64,000 nt of DNA from Labrenzia sp. THAF82. GTDB lineage: Bacteria > Pseudomonadota > Alphaproteobacteria > Rhizobiales > Stappiaceae. This document shows positions 19,473 to 28,362 of this stretch, piece by piece. The DNA lies in the NCBI RefSeq assembly GCF_009363435.1, contig NZ_CP045354.1, positions 5,794,501-5,858,500 on the forward strand. The letters run 5' to 3'. The notes under the pieces are model-generated. The model did no database searches. It was given only the letters and a program-made list of their open reading frames with translations, and was not told the DNA's origin. How positions within the stretch are numbered: the first letter of the stretch is position 1; each line of letters starts with the position of its first letter. The translations under genes and the position numbers were made by a program.

Positions 19473-20972
19473 TCAAATCGTCTGGTTGTAGTCGCCGACT
19501 TCGGGGTTCTCACGCAGGATGCCGTCGACGGCCTTGAACATGGCGTGCAGACGATCTTCAGAAACGGGACTTTCGACCACGACAACCAGTTCGGGCTTGT
19601 TCGAAGAGGCACGAACCAGTCCCCAGGTTCCGTCCTCGCTGACTACACGCACACCATTGACCGTAATCAGGTCGGTTATCGCCTGTCCCGCAACGGTTTC
19701 GCCCTGTTCCTTCATGTCCTGAAATCTCGACACGACACGTTCGATAACATCGTATTTGATTTCATCGGCACATTTCGGAGACATGGTCGGCGAGCCCCAG
19801 GTCTTGGGCAAATCGCGCCGCAGGTCGGCCATTGTCTTGTTCGGATTGCGGTCCAGCATGTCGAGAATTGCGATAGCGGACACGAGACCATCGTCATAAC
19901 CGCGTCCAATCGGCTGATTGAAAAAGTAGTGCCCAGACTTTTCAAATCCAACGACTGCGTTCAAATCCCTGACGCGACGTTTGATATAGGAATGACCGGT
20001 TTTGTAGTAGTCGGTCTTTGCACCATTGGCCTGAAGGACGGGGTCAGTATGGTAAAGCCCGGTCGATTTCACATCGACCACAAACTGGCTGTTCGGATGC
20101 AGGGCGGAAATGTCACGCGCCAGCATGACGCCAACCTTGTCGGCGAAGATTTCTTCGCCTTCATTGTCGACGACGCCACAACGGTCGCCATCCCCATCGA
20201 AACCCAGTCCAACCTCTGCGCCAACTTCCAAAACTTTGTCCCGTAATGCATGAAGCATCTGCATATCTTCCGGGTTCGGATTGTATCGCGGAAACGTATG
20301 ATCCAGTTCCGCATCCAACGGAATGACTTCTGCCCCAAGTGCCTCAAGGATCTTTGGAGCGAAAGCTCCGGCGGTACCGTTGCCGCAAGCTGCAACCACC
20401 TTGATCGGGCGTTTCAGTCTGGGCCTGTCCGTCAGGTCTTTGGCATAGAGTTCCGGGAAACCGTCGACGAACCGGTAGCTGCCGCCACCTTTCAGATCGA
20501 ACGCGGCACCCAGGACGATTTCCCTGAGGCGACTCATTTCATCAGGACCAAATGTCAAAGGCCTTTCGATCCCCATTTTGACACCGGTCCATCCGTTGTC
20601 ATTGTGGGATGCCGTGATCATCGCAACAGCAGGAACATCCAATGCGAACTGCGAAAAATAGGCCATAGGCGACAAAGCCAGCCCGATATCATGTACGTTG
20701 ACGCCAGCCGCCAGCAACCCATTGATCACGGCCATCTTGATGGAAGCGGAATAGCCGCGAAAATCATGTCCAACGGCAATATCCGGTCGCACGCCCCGCT
20801 CATGGATCAGGGTTCCGATACCCATGCCAAGCGCCTGCATGCCCATCAGATTGATTTCTTCTTCGAAGAGCCAACGGGCATCGTACTCCCGGAATCCCGT
20901 CGGCTTGACCATCGGCAAGGATTCGTATTCGAGCGTGTTCGGCGTCAGGCTTGCCACAGGTTTCGGGAACAT
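19473..20972 (-). CDS. Phosphomannomutase/phosphoglucomutase (NoeK/ManB-like)
   Basis: 499 residues from the ATG at 20972, with GAGG five bases upstream. The phosphoserine loop reads TASHNDNGWTGVKMG, the metal-binding loop GLGFDGDGDRCGVVD, and the sugar loop GFEKSGHYFF; the C-terminal phosphate-binding domain contains VRASSNKPELVVVVE. ASHND instead of the common ASHNP is a known variant in rhizobial phosphomannomutase-type enzymes. It makes mannose-1-phosphate or glucose-1-phosphate for polysaccharide synthesis. Single gene on the minus strand, followed by galM. Confidence 0.9.
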   Translation of the reverse strand: MFPKPVASLTPNTLEYESLPMVKPTGFREYDARWLFEEEINLMGMQALGMGIGTLIHERGVRPDIAVGHDFRGYSASIKMAVINGLLAAGVNVHDIGLALSPMAYFSQFALDVPAVAMITASHNDNGWTGVKMGIERPLTFGPDEMSRLREIVLGAAFDLKGGGSYRFVDGFPELYAKDLTDRPRLKRPIKVVAACGNGTAGAFAPKILEALGAEVIPLDAELDHTFPRYNPNPEDMQMLHALRDKVLEVGAEVGLGFDGDGDRCGVVDNEGEEIFADKVGVMLARDISALHPNSQFVVDVKSTGLYHTDPVLQANGAKTDYYKTGHSYIKRRVRDLNAVVGFEKSGHYFFNQPIGRGYDDGLVSAIAILDMLDRNPNKTMADLRRDLPKTWGSPTMSPKCADEIKYDVIERVVSRFQDMKEQGETVAGQAITDLITVNGVRVVSEDGTWGLVRASSNKPELVVVVESPVSEDRLHAMFKAVDGILRENPEVGDYNQTI

Positions 20973-21047
20973 CAATACCTCGCAAATGAACTTGTTTCGG
21001 GGCCACTCGGCCGAACGGATTGGATTAAACTCAAAAGCTTCAATTGA

Positions 21048-21563
21048 CTACTGAACCAGTACTAGTGTCCCGTTTGATATGTCAAACCGGTCCAATTGAT
21101 TGAGAGCAGACATTCCCAGCAGGGGTTGACCAAGACTTTGGTCTTTCAAGACCAGGGCATCCAGGTTTTTCAATCGAATGCTTCCGATCCGCATCCCATC
21201 GATGACCGCCATGGCACCATAAACCGTGCCATTGGCTGTACGAATAGCGTATTTGTAGTCCGCTGCCTTCGGGAAAATACCAACGTCTCGGGCAACCGAT
21301 TCAGGCAACACGGTATGTGTTGCGCCGGTGTCCACCAACATTTCTACCGTCTGTCCATTCACCTTGAACAAGTCGACGAACTGGCCCTGATAGTTGGCAG
21401 AGATACGGTGTTTGCGATCGCCTCTGGGCGCTTCATCAATGTCAGCCGTTTTCGCAGACTGGATGTTACCCGCCGCAAGCTGAGGTGCAAACTTCTGCAG
21501 CAGATTGGGCAAAAACGGGGTTATCCCGATGAAAAACAGCAATATCAGCACAAATCGCGCCAT
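21048..21563 (-). CDS. Retropepsin-like aspartic protease, membrane-anchored (TIGR02281 type)
   Basis: 171 residues. One N-terminal hydrophobic segment (FVLILLFFIGITPFLPNLL) anchors a single retropepsin-like domain with active-site motif MLVDTGATHTVLPESVA and the flap/second region GAMAVIDGMRIGSIRL, ending LLGMSALNQLDRFDI. Retropepsins of this size act as dimers. The role in alphaproteobacteria is not well established. Start ATG at 21563. Confidence 0.87.
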   Translation of the reverse strand: MARFVLILLFFIGITPFLPNLLQKFAPQLAAGNIQSAKTADIDEAPRGDRKHRISANYQGQFVDLFKVNGQTVEMLVDTGATHTVLPESVARDVGIFPKAADYKYAIRTANGTVYGAMAVIDGMRIGSIRLKNLDALVLKDQSLGQPLLGMSALNQLDRFDISNGTLVLVQ

Positions 21564-21643
21564 GGCTGACCTTTAGTCCGAACTCGACACAACAATCGGT
21601 CAGCCTGATTAGCACGGTTTCCTTAGCGGGCTGTAAAGCCGCT

Positions 21644-22543
21644 TCAGAGAATTTGATCGGCAAGACGCATGATGTCTTCATGGTGTGGTGCACTTGTCTG
21701 AGCACCCGTTACCGTGCAGGCAAGCGCACCGGCGGCGATCCCTTCCCTTAGTGCACGGGGAAAGGGAATGTTGCGATCCAACGCAGACGCCAATGCACCG
21801 CAGAAGGCATCGCCGGCCCCAGTCGTATCGACAGCCTCTATCTTTGGAGCGCCAATCCGAACCGGCCCATTGCCATCATCGGCCACGATGCCCTGGGATC
21901 CTTGAGTGACAACTGCAACATGTCCGTCAGATGCGAAATGAGCTAGAAATGCCTCCGGTTCGCCAGCTAGCCCTAACGAGGCCGCGATCAGCGCTGCTTC
22001 ACTTTCATTCACAACCAATACATCCGTCGCTTCCAAGGCATCGCGCAGATTGCCTTCAGGAACGGGTGCCGGATTCCAGATCACACGAGACCCTTCGGCT
22101 TTGGCCATTTGCATTGAGGTGACGTTTTCGGTGAAAGGGATTTCGCCCTGCAACAGCAGGATGCCATTCGGTATGAGCACTTCTGAAAGCCATTCGGCAT
22201 CAACGCGCGCGTTCGTTCCGCTGGCAACGATGATCTGGTTTTCGCCCGCCGGATCGATGCCGATCAAAGCGATGCCAGTCGTTCCGGGAAGCGATCTGAT
22301 GCCGGACAGGTCGACATCGGCTTGGCGCAGATTGCGCAGCGCCAGATCCGCGAATGCATCTTGTCCGACGGCACTGATCATCGTCACAGCCGATCCGGCG
22401 CGCCGTGCAGCCAGCGCCTGGTTTGCGCCTTTGCCACCTGGGAACATTTGATGATCTGGACCGCTTACAGTCTCTCCGGCCCGCGGCAAGCGCGGCACAG
22501 CAACAACCAGATCCAGATTAATGGATCCGAATACCGTGATCAT
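21644..22543 (-). CDS. rbsK: Ribokinase (PfkB family)
   Basis: 299 residues. The PfkB signatures are present: GGKGANQALAARRAG near residue 33 and DTTGAGDAFCGALASAL near residue 245, which holds the anion hole and catalytic Asp. It would phosphorylate ribose to ribose-5-phosphate. GGGGAGG precedes the ATG. It lies just past the terminator of the nucleoside operon on the same strand, so it may be read through or use its own short promoter. Its product feeds the same pentose-phosphate pool as deoB and deoC. Confidence 0.9.
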   Translation of the reverse strand: MITVFGSINLDLVVAVPRLPRAGETVSGPDHQMFPGGKGANQALAARRAGSAVTMISAVGQDAFADLALRNLRQADVDLSGIRSLPGTTGIALIGIDPAGENQIIVASGTNARVDAEWLSEVLIPNGILLLQGEIPFTENVTSMQMAKAEGSRVIWNPAPVPEGNLRDALEATDVLVVNESEAALIAASLGLAGEPEAFLAHFASDGHVAVVTQGSQGIVADDGNGPVRIGAPKIEAVDTTGAGDAFCGALASALDRNIPFPRALREGIAAGALACTVTGAQTSAPHHEDIMRLADQIL

Positions 22544-22592
22544 TCATTGCCTCCCCGTTTGAGCCAGAGGTTAAAAGCCCCATCGCCAAGCG

Positions 22593-22625
22593 CAAGAAAA
22601 ATGCGCGGCAGGACCCTGCCGCGCA
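22593..22625 (-). terminator. Rho-independent terminator of the nucleoside operon
   Basis: TGCGCGGCAGG (22602-22612) and CCTGCCGCGCA (22615-22625) form a stem of ten or more GC-rich pairs; on the minus strand it is followed by TTTTTCTT. It is 31 bases after the upp stop and 50 before the rbsK start. Confidence 0.9.
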
Positions 22626-22655
22626 ATCGTAACTGCCACATCGTGAATACAAAAT

Positions 22656-23285
22656 CTATTTCGTACCGTACATGCGGTCGCCAGCGTCTCCCAAACCCGG
22701 GACAATATAGCCTTTTTCATTGAGCTTCTCGTCTATGGCCGCTGTGTAGATCGGCACATCCGGGTGCATCTCGTTGAACTTTGCAACACCTTCGGGAGCT
22801 GCCAGGAGGCAGAGGAACCGAATGTTGTTTGCCCCTCTTTCCTTCAGCTTCTGAACCGCGGCGATTGCCGAATTGGCTGTTGCCAGCATCGGATCAACAA
22901 CGATCACCAAACGCTCGTTCAGGTCTTCCGGGGCTTTGAAGTAATATTCAACCGGCTGCAGTGTTTCAGGATCACGATAGAGCCCGACATGAGCAACGCG
23001 TGCGGATGGAACCAATTCAAGCATCCCTTCCAGAAGCCCATTGCCGGCCCGAAGGACAGATGCAAAGACCAGCTTCTTGCCGGCGAGCATCGGCGCTTGC
23101 ATCTCGGCAAGCGGTGTTTCGATGGTCTGGCGAATAAGTGGCAGGTCGCGGGTGACCTCGTAGCAGAGCAGCGTCGAGATTTCACGAAGTAACCGCCGGA
23201 AACCCTGGGTGGATGTCCCCTTGTTGCGCATGATGGTCAGCTTATGCTGAACCAGCGGGTGACTGATGACATTTGCTCCGGACAT
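22656..23285 (-). CDS. upp: Uracil phosphoribosyltransferase
   Basis: 209 residues from the ATG at 23285 (AGAGGC upstream); a longer frame adds 12 unlikely residues. Key segments: LRAGNGLLEGMLELVP, and the PRPP loop VIVVDPMLATANSAIAAV. It makes UMP from uracil and PRPP. Last gene of the nucleoside operon, 69 bases after the DUF1688 gene; in the fungal URC pathway a uracil phosphoribosyltransferase (URC6) likewise partners URC4, the DUF1688 protein. Confidence 0.96.
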   Translation of the reverse strand: MSGANVISHPLVQHKLTIMRNKGTSTQGFRRLLREISTLLCYEVTRDLPLIRQTIETPLAEMQAPMLAGKKLVFASVLRAGNGLLEGMLELVPSARVAHVGLYRDPETLQPVEYYFKAPEDLNERLVIVVDPMLATANSAIAAVQKLKERGANNIRFLCLLAAPEGVAKFNEMHPDVPIYTAAIDEKLNEKGYIVPGLGDAGDRMYGTK

Positions 23286-23354
23286 GTCTGCCTCTCTTGA
23301 TACTAACGACCGTTCGCCCACGGTCTGTTTGTGACTTCACTGCATGTTCAGGAC

Positions 23355-24599
23355 CTATGCCCCGAACGGCAACCAAAAAACAGTCCGGGGGTTCAAGTAT
23401 TGCCCGAGTTTTTTGAAAAGATTTGCATTCTGGCTCAAAATCCGAAGCCCGGCCCGGCTTGTCCCGCCTTCCAGGATGCATGTCAGAGGCACTTGATCCG
23501 CACTGACATCAAGTTCGTTGCGCAGCCTGTCTGCAAGTTTGTCGGCCAAGGCTGCGCTCACTGCGCGCAGTTCAACCATGCGGTCAGTTTTCGTCTCTTC
23601 CGGCAACGCCTCATCGTTTTCAGAACTGATGGCCAGGACGCCTGTTTGAACAAACAAAGCGGCATGAGCGAGATCTGATGGCGGCGTTAAGTCTTCGAGG
23701 CCGGTCACCTCAAATCCTGCCCAGGCAAAAGGTTCAAGCAGCGAATAGACCATTTCCTGGGCGCACAAATGAAACGGAACCGTCGTCGTCTCTGAACCGG
23801 CAGACTTGCCGGTGTAATCGAAACTGTCGCCAAGGCCAACGTCACCAGCCTTCGCGCCACCGTCCCAGACCGGAGCGAATGTCTCCAGCAAATTATCAAG
23901 CAGCTTGCTGGCATCGATGCCGGCACCGGCTTCACCTGCAAGACGAAGCGCAAGAACGCCTGGCCGTGTGAGTTTGCCTTCCGAAAACAGATCAGGCCTC
24001 AACGCCATGGCCTCGCCAAAACGTTTGAGGTGGGCCTGCATTGCACCGAGTAACTCATGATCCGCATCCCGATCCCACTGAAGGCCGGAAGTCAGTTCGT
24101 TCAGGTCAAGCCGAACAAGCGTTTCGGCGTCGACGCGGTAGGGATCGGTCATTTCACCAGAAAATGACCCGGAAGCGAACATGTGAAAGGCAGCGAGTGC
24201 CAGCGCATCACCTCCGGCCACTTTCGAGCCGGTCATAGGGTCTTCAAAAACCCAGTTTCCCGGGTGCCGCGTTTTCATGAACAACGCGAGCAAGGCCAGA
24301 TCGGCAGCAGCCAAAAGCATTTCCTGCGCAGTTTCAAATTCCCTGGCACTTGCCATCGCGGACCAGCGGTCGATGCCACCTGTTTCAAAGGCGCGCCAGA
24401 TTCCGTATGGCGGTATTTGGAAATCAGGGTAGATTTCTTTGGTCGTTTCAAGAACCAGGCCGAGTGCATCGTCAAGCTTCGTCAGATCCAGGCCAACATG
24501 GTTCAGTTTACCCGCGATCCCCATGTCCAGAAACGCGTGAGCCCTGCGGCGCACTTCCTGTGGCTGGAAAAGGATCGGAGCGGAAAATTCGGCACTCAT
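23355..24599 (-). CDS. DUF1688 protein, URC4/Urg3 family (uracil catabolism)
   Basis: 414 residues, full length for PF07958. Family features recalled from bacterial and fungal members are recognisable: QEVRRRAHAFLDMG near the N-terminus, GIDRW, the block DALALAAFHMFASGSFS, PYRVDAETL, LLEPFAWAGFEVT, and the late LEGGT followed by AG. The common RSEGLA of the central block reads AGGDALA here. Family members belong to the URC uracil-degradation route of yeasts; the reaction is not well defined, and ribosylurea has been reported to build up in urc4 mutants. The position between add and upp in a nucleoside operon supports pyrimidine work. No URC1 (GTP cyclohydrolase II-like) gene is present in the window. 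Confidence 0.87.
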   Translation of the reverse strand: MSAEFSAPILFQPQEVRRRAHAFLDMGIAGKLNHVGLDLTKLDDALGLVLETTKEIYPDFQIPPYGIWRAFETGGIDRWSAMASAREFETAQEMLLAAADLALLALFMKTRHPGNWVFEDPMTGSKVAGGDALALAAFHMFASGSFSGEMTDPYRVDAETLVRLDLNELTSGLQWDRDADHELLGAMQAHLKRFGEAMALRPDLFSEGKLTRPGVLALRLAGEAGAGIDASKLLDNLLETFAPVWDGGAKAGDVGLGDSFDYTGKSAGSETTTVPFHLCAQEMVYSLLEPFAWAGFEVTGLEDLTPPSDLAHAALFVQTGVLAISSENDEALPEETKTDRMVELRAVSAALADKLADRLRNELDVSADQVPLTCILEGGTSRAGLRILSQNANLFKKLGQYLNPRTVFWLPFGA

Positions 24600-24656
24600 G
24601 AACTTAGACTTACCAATCTAAAGTGAAACCCTCTTGGCACGAAAATCTCTTGTGGT

Positions 24657-25661
24657 TCATTCAACGGGTCGCTCTCTGGCGCTGTCGAGGCGCACAAGCA
24701 ACCGATTGCGGGTTGCATCGTCACAGAAGGCTGCTTCAAGAGCTGTGCGCGTTATTTCCATCTGGTCTTCAAAGGTCCAGTCAAACGTCTCGGAAACCGA
24801 GGAATACTCCTTGCCCAGCGTTGTGCCGAAGAACGGAGGATCATCGGAATTCAGAGTTATCTTGACGCCTTCCTTGCGCAAGATGTTTACCGGGTGAAAG
24901 CGCAGATGCGAATAGACACCAAGTGCGGTATTGGAACCCGGGCAGACTTCCAGGACAACTTCTTCCTCGATCAGACGCTTGACAAGATCCTTGTCCTCAA
25001 TCGCACGTACCCCATGTCCGAGCCGTTTGACACGCAGGAACTCCAACGCGGCTGTTACGCTCTCAGGTCCCCCAAATTCCCCGGCATGGGCAGTGGTTCC
25101 AAGTCCGGCTTCGGCTGCCATTCGAAAAGCCTTGGCAAAATTGGCCGGATGACCTGATCGTTCGTCTCCTGCCAATCCAAAACCTGTCACCAATGGATGC
25201 GGGTTGCCGATAACTTCCTTGATGACACGCTCTACGGAGGACGCCCCGAAATGGCGAACACCAATGGCAATCATGCGCCCCTCAATCGCCGTTTCGTTCT
25301 TGGCTCTCTCCATGCCTGTCGCCAGGCCTTCGATATAGGAACGGTAAGAAAGGCCAGCGGCCTGTGCGTGGTCGGGCGAAACGAATATTTCCCCGTAGAT
25401 CGCGCCTTCTGCAGCCAGCATCCGAAAGTAGGTTTCGGCAAGCAAAGCATAGTCTGCCGGTGTCTTGAAGACCCCGCTGGAAACGTCATAGGCCCTTAGA
25501 AAAGTCGTGAAATCCGACCACATGTATTTCCCGTTGCCGTCGATCACCTCGGACACGTCATGTCCATGCGTTTCGGCAAGACGCTTGACCAGCGACGGCG
25601 GCGCAGCTCCCTCGATGTGACAATGCAATTCCGCCTTCGGCACAAGGCTTGAAACATTCAT
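24657..25661 (-). CDS. add: Adenosine deaminase
   Basis: 334 residues from the ATG at 25661; a longer frame reaches back into deoB in another reading frame and is spurious. Zinc and catalytic motifs: KAELHCHIEGA with the HxH pair, TAHAGEFGGPE with His and Glu, LGHGVRAIED, and LNSDDPPFFGT with the Asp pair. It converts (deoxy)adenosine to (deoxy)inosine, the substrate for the purine nucleoside phosphorylase encoded upstream. Part of the nucleoside operon, 56 bases after deoB. Confidence 0.95.
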   Translation of the reverse strand: MNVSSLVPKAELHCHIEGAAPPSLVKRLAETHGHDVSEVIDGNGKYMWSDFTTFLRAYDVSSGVFKTPADYALLAETYFRMLAAEGAIYGEIFVSPDHAQAAGLSYRSYIEGLATGMERAKNETAIEGRMIAIGVRHFGASSVERVIKEVIGNPHPLVTGFGLAGDERSGHPANFAKAFRMAAEAGLGTTAHAGEFGGPESVTAALEFLRVKRLGHGVRAIEDKDLVKRLIEEEVVLEVCPGSNTALGVYSHLRFHPVNILRKEGVKITLNSDDPPFFGTTLGKEYSSVSETFDWTFEDQMEITRTALEAAFCDDATRNRLLVRLDSARERPVE

Positions 25662-25717
25662 TTCCGGCAGATCCTCAAGTTGGTCAGGGCCTTCCGCGAC
25701 TGACTTCTGCAAACAGA

Positions 25718-26938
25718 CTACAGAAAACTGGCACCGTTTGGACCGGCGGCGACACCCAAATGAACTGCTATGCTTTCGCCAATATCGGCATAAGTCGTGC
25801 GCCCGCCAACGCTGCGCCCTGAAACACCCGGACCGGTTCCGATAACAGGCACGTTTTCGCGCGTGTGATCGGTACCTTTCCATGTCGGGTCACAGCCATG
25901 GTCGGCGGTCAGCAACAGCAGATCGCCTTCGCGCAAGGCCGCCACCATTTCAGGCAGTCGACGATCGAAATGCTCAAGCGCAGCAGCATAGCCGGGCACA
26001 TCACGGCGATGACCGTAAAGCGAGTCAAAGTCTATGAAATTTGCAAAAACAAGATCTCCATCCTGTGCCATATCCATGGCTTCGAGCGTTTTGTCGAAGA
26101 GCTGGTCGTTTCCGGCACCTTTCAAGACCCTGGAAACGCCCTGATGCGCAAAGATGTCGGATATCTTGCCGATGCCATAGACCGTTCGACCCGCCGAAGT
26201 CAGCCGATCCAACAGCGTCGGTTCTGGAGGCAGAACCGAGTAGTCGCGCCTGTTTGCAGTGCGCTCGAATGTGTCGGCACTATCACCGACAAATGGCCGA
26301 GCGATCACACGACCAATATTATAAGGGTCAGCGAATTCCCGCGTGATCTCGCAAAGCTCATAAAGCCTTTCGAGACCGTAGTGGTCTTCATGTGCGGCAA
26401 TCTGGATTACGGAATCTGCCGAGGTGTAGAAAATCGGCTTGCCGGTTCTGACATGCTCTTCACCGAGTTCGGCAATGATGACGGTACCCGACGCATGTTT
26501 GTTGCCGAGGATCCCGTTCATACCTGCTTTTTCGCTGATTTTCTCGATCAGTTCTTGCGGAAACGTCGGCACCGTTTCAGGAAAATAGCCCCAGTCGAAC
26601 CGGACCGGAACACCGGCTATTTCCCAATGCCCGGATGGTGTGTCCTTGCCGTTTGAAACTTCAGCCGCATAGCCCCAGAGCCCCTCGGGATCTCCTGAAA
26701 AACTGAGACCGGGAACGTCCTTGCCGGTCGACAGCCTTCCCGCGGCGCCCAGACCGAGCCTATCCATATTGAGCACGTTCAAGGGACCGCTGCGAAGACC
26801 ATCCTTGTCTGCCTTTCCGGCCGCACACTGCTCAGCGATGTGACCCAATGTGTCGGATCCGGCATCGCCGAAAGCTTCGGCGTCCGCTGCGCCGCCAATG
26901 CCGAAACTGTCCAATACGCACAGAATTGCACGAGGCAT
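25718..26938 (-). CDS. deoB: Phosphopentomutase
   Basis: 406 residues from the ATG at 26938 (GAGGAGAT upstream). The alkaline-phosphatase-fold metal site is visible in VLDSFGIGGAADA, the phosphoacceptor region GSDTLGHIAEQ, and LTADHGCDPTWKGTDHTREN. It moves phosphate from C1 to C5 of ribose or deoxyribose, linking the phosphorylases (deoA, punA) to deoC and the pentose-phosphate pathway. It lies 84 bases downstream of deoA. Confidence 0.96.
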   Translation of the reverse strand: MPRAILCVLDSFGIGGAADAEAFGDAGSDTLGHIAEQCAAGKADKDGLRSGPLNVLNMDRLGLGAAGRLSTGKDVPGLSFSGDPEGLWGYAAEVSNGKDTPSGHWEIAGVPVRFDWGYFPETVPTFPQELIEKISEKAGMNGILGNKHASGTVIIAELGEEHVRTGKPIFYTSADSVIQIAAHEDHYGLERLYELCEITREFADPYNIGRVIARPFVGDSADTFERTANRRDYSVLPPEPTLLDRLTSAGRTVYGIGKISDIFAHQGVSRVLKGAGNDQLFDKTLEAMDMAQDGDLVFANFIDFDSLYGHRRDVPGYAAALEHFDRRLPEMVAALREGDLLLLTADHGCDPTWKGTDHTRENVPVIGTGPGVSGRSVGGRTTYADIGESIAVHLGVAAGPNGASFL

Positions 26939-27022
26939 GGGCATCTCCTCAGTTGTTGTTGTTGCCGGTTCTTCGATGACCGGTGGGCGGCTGGCAACCA
27001 TTTGCCAACCGTCAGTCGTCTG

Positions 27023-28339
27023 TTAAGGAGCGATGCGGTCGACGACACTCTCACGATCGACGACGTCGCCCGCAGATCCAACCGTATAGGCATCGCGCAG
27101 GGCAGCAGCCGCCGTTTCCGCGTCCGCTTCCGACTTGGCATGCACAATTGCAAGCGGCGCATCGGCATCGACCGCATTTCCGACACCAGCCAAGCTGGTG
27201 AGGCCAACAGAGTGATCGATGACATCCGCGGCAGCCGTACGGCCACCGCCAAGCGCCACCACGCAGACGCCGACAGCCCGTGCATCCACTTGTGTGACAA
27301 CCCCGTCATGCTGGGCATAGACCGGGGCGACCACTGGCGCCTTCGGCAAATAAAGTTCAGTTTTTTCGAGAAAGTCTGCCGGTCCCCCGAGAGCACTTAC
27401 CATCTGACCGAACTTCTCTGCCGCGCTGCCGCTTTCGAAGGCCTGGCGCATCATTCGCGCGCCATCTTCAGCTGAAGCTGCAAGGCGACCGGACGCGAGC
27501 AGTTCTCCACCCTGCGCCACCGTGACGTCCCACAACCGGTTGTCGACAGCGGTGCCTTTCAGAAAATCGACAGCATTTTGCATCTCCACTGCGTTACCGG
27601 CTGCAGATGCCAAGGGCTCGTTCATATCAGTGAGAAGCGCAGTGGTCTTCAGTCCGGCGCCATTTGCAACAAGAACAAGACTTTCAGCCAACGCACGCGC
27701 TTCTTCCAGGCTTGCCATGAAAGCACCGGTGCCCCATTTGACGTCGAGCACCAGACCTTGCAGACCCGCCGCCAGTTTTTTCGACAAGATGGAGGCTGTG
27801 ATGAGATCCACGCTCTCCACGGTGCCGGTCACATCACGAATGGCATAGAACCGCTTGTCAGCGGGTGCGAGGTTTCCTGTCTGGCCAATGATCGCGCAGC
27901 CGACTTCCTTCACCACTTTCTTGAAAAGCACATTGTCCGGTTGGGTCTGATAGCCCGGAATGCTGTCGAACTTGTCGAGCGTGCCACCAGTGTGACCAAG
28001 ACCGCGGCCTGAAATCATCGGAACAGCCGCACCACAGGCTGCGAGCGCCGGTGCAAGCATCAGTGAAACATTGTCACCAACACCGCCTGTTGAGTGTTTG
28101 TCGAGAACGGGCGCTTCGACATCCGACCAGTCCAGGACATCGCCGCTGTCGCGCATCGCGAGGGTCAAAGCCACGCGCTCGTCTACGGTTAGGCCCTTGA
28201 AAAAGACCGCCATTGCAAGCGCTGAAACCTGACCTTCCGTGACCGAGCCGTCAGCAAGCCCCTTGACGAAGAATGCAATCTCCTCCGCGTCGAGCGTTCC
28301 CCCGTCGCGCTTTTTCCGGATAATTTCTTGCGGCAGCAT
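27023..28339 (-). CDS. deoA: Thymidine phosphorylase
   Basis: 438 residues. The glycosyltransferase family 3 motif is DKHSTGGVGDNVSLMLAP near residue 80, followed by SGRGLGHTGGTLDKFDS and DVKWGTGAFM; the C-terminal PYNP domain holds HAKSEADAETA. It splits thymidine or deoxyuridine to free base and deoxyribose-1-phosphate. AAAGGA precedes the ATG. It is 23 bases after deoC. Confidence 0.96.
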   Translation of the reverse strand: MLPQEIIRKKRDGGTLDAEEIAFFVKGLADGSVTEGQVSALAMAVFFKGLTVDERVALTLAMRDSGDVLDWSDVEAPVLDKHSTGGVGDNVSLMLAPALAACGAAVPMISGRGLGHTGGTLDKFDSIPGYQTQPDNVLFKKVVKEVGCAIIGQTGNLAPADKRFYAIRDVTGTVESVDLITASILSKKLAAGLQGLVLDVKWGTGAFMASLEEARALAESLVLVANGAGLKTTALLTDMNEPLASAAGNAVEMQNAVDFLKGTAVDNRLWDVTVAQGGELLASGRLAASAEDGARMMRQAFESGSAAEKFGQMVSALGGPADFLEKTELYLPKAPVVAPVYAQHDGVVTQVDARAVGVCVVALGGGRTAAADVIDHSVGLTSLAGVGNAVDADAPLAIVHAKSEADAETAAAALRDAYTVGSAGDVVDRESVVDRIAP

Positions 28340-28362
28340 TTTTTGTCCTTTTTGAAGCCGTC

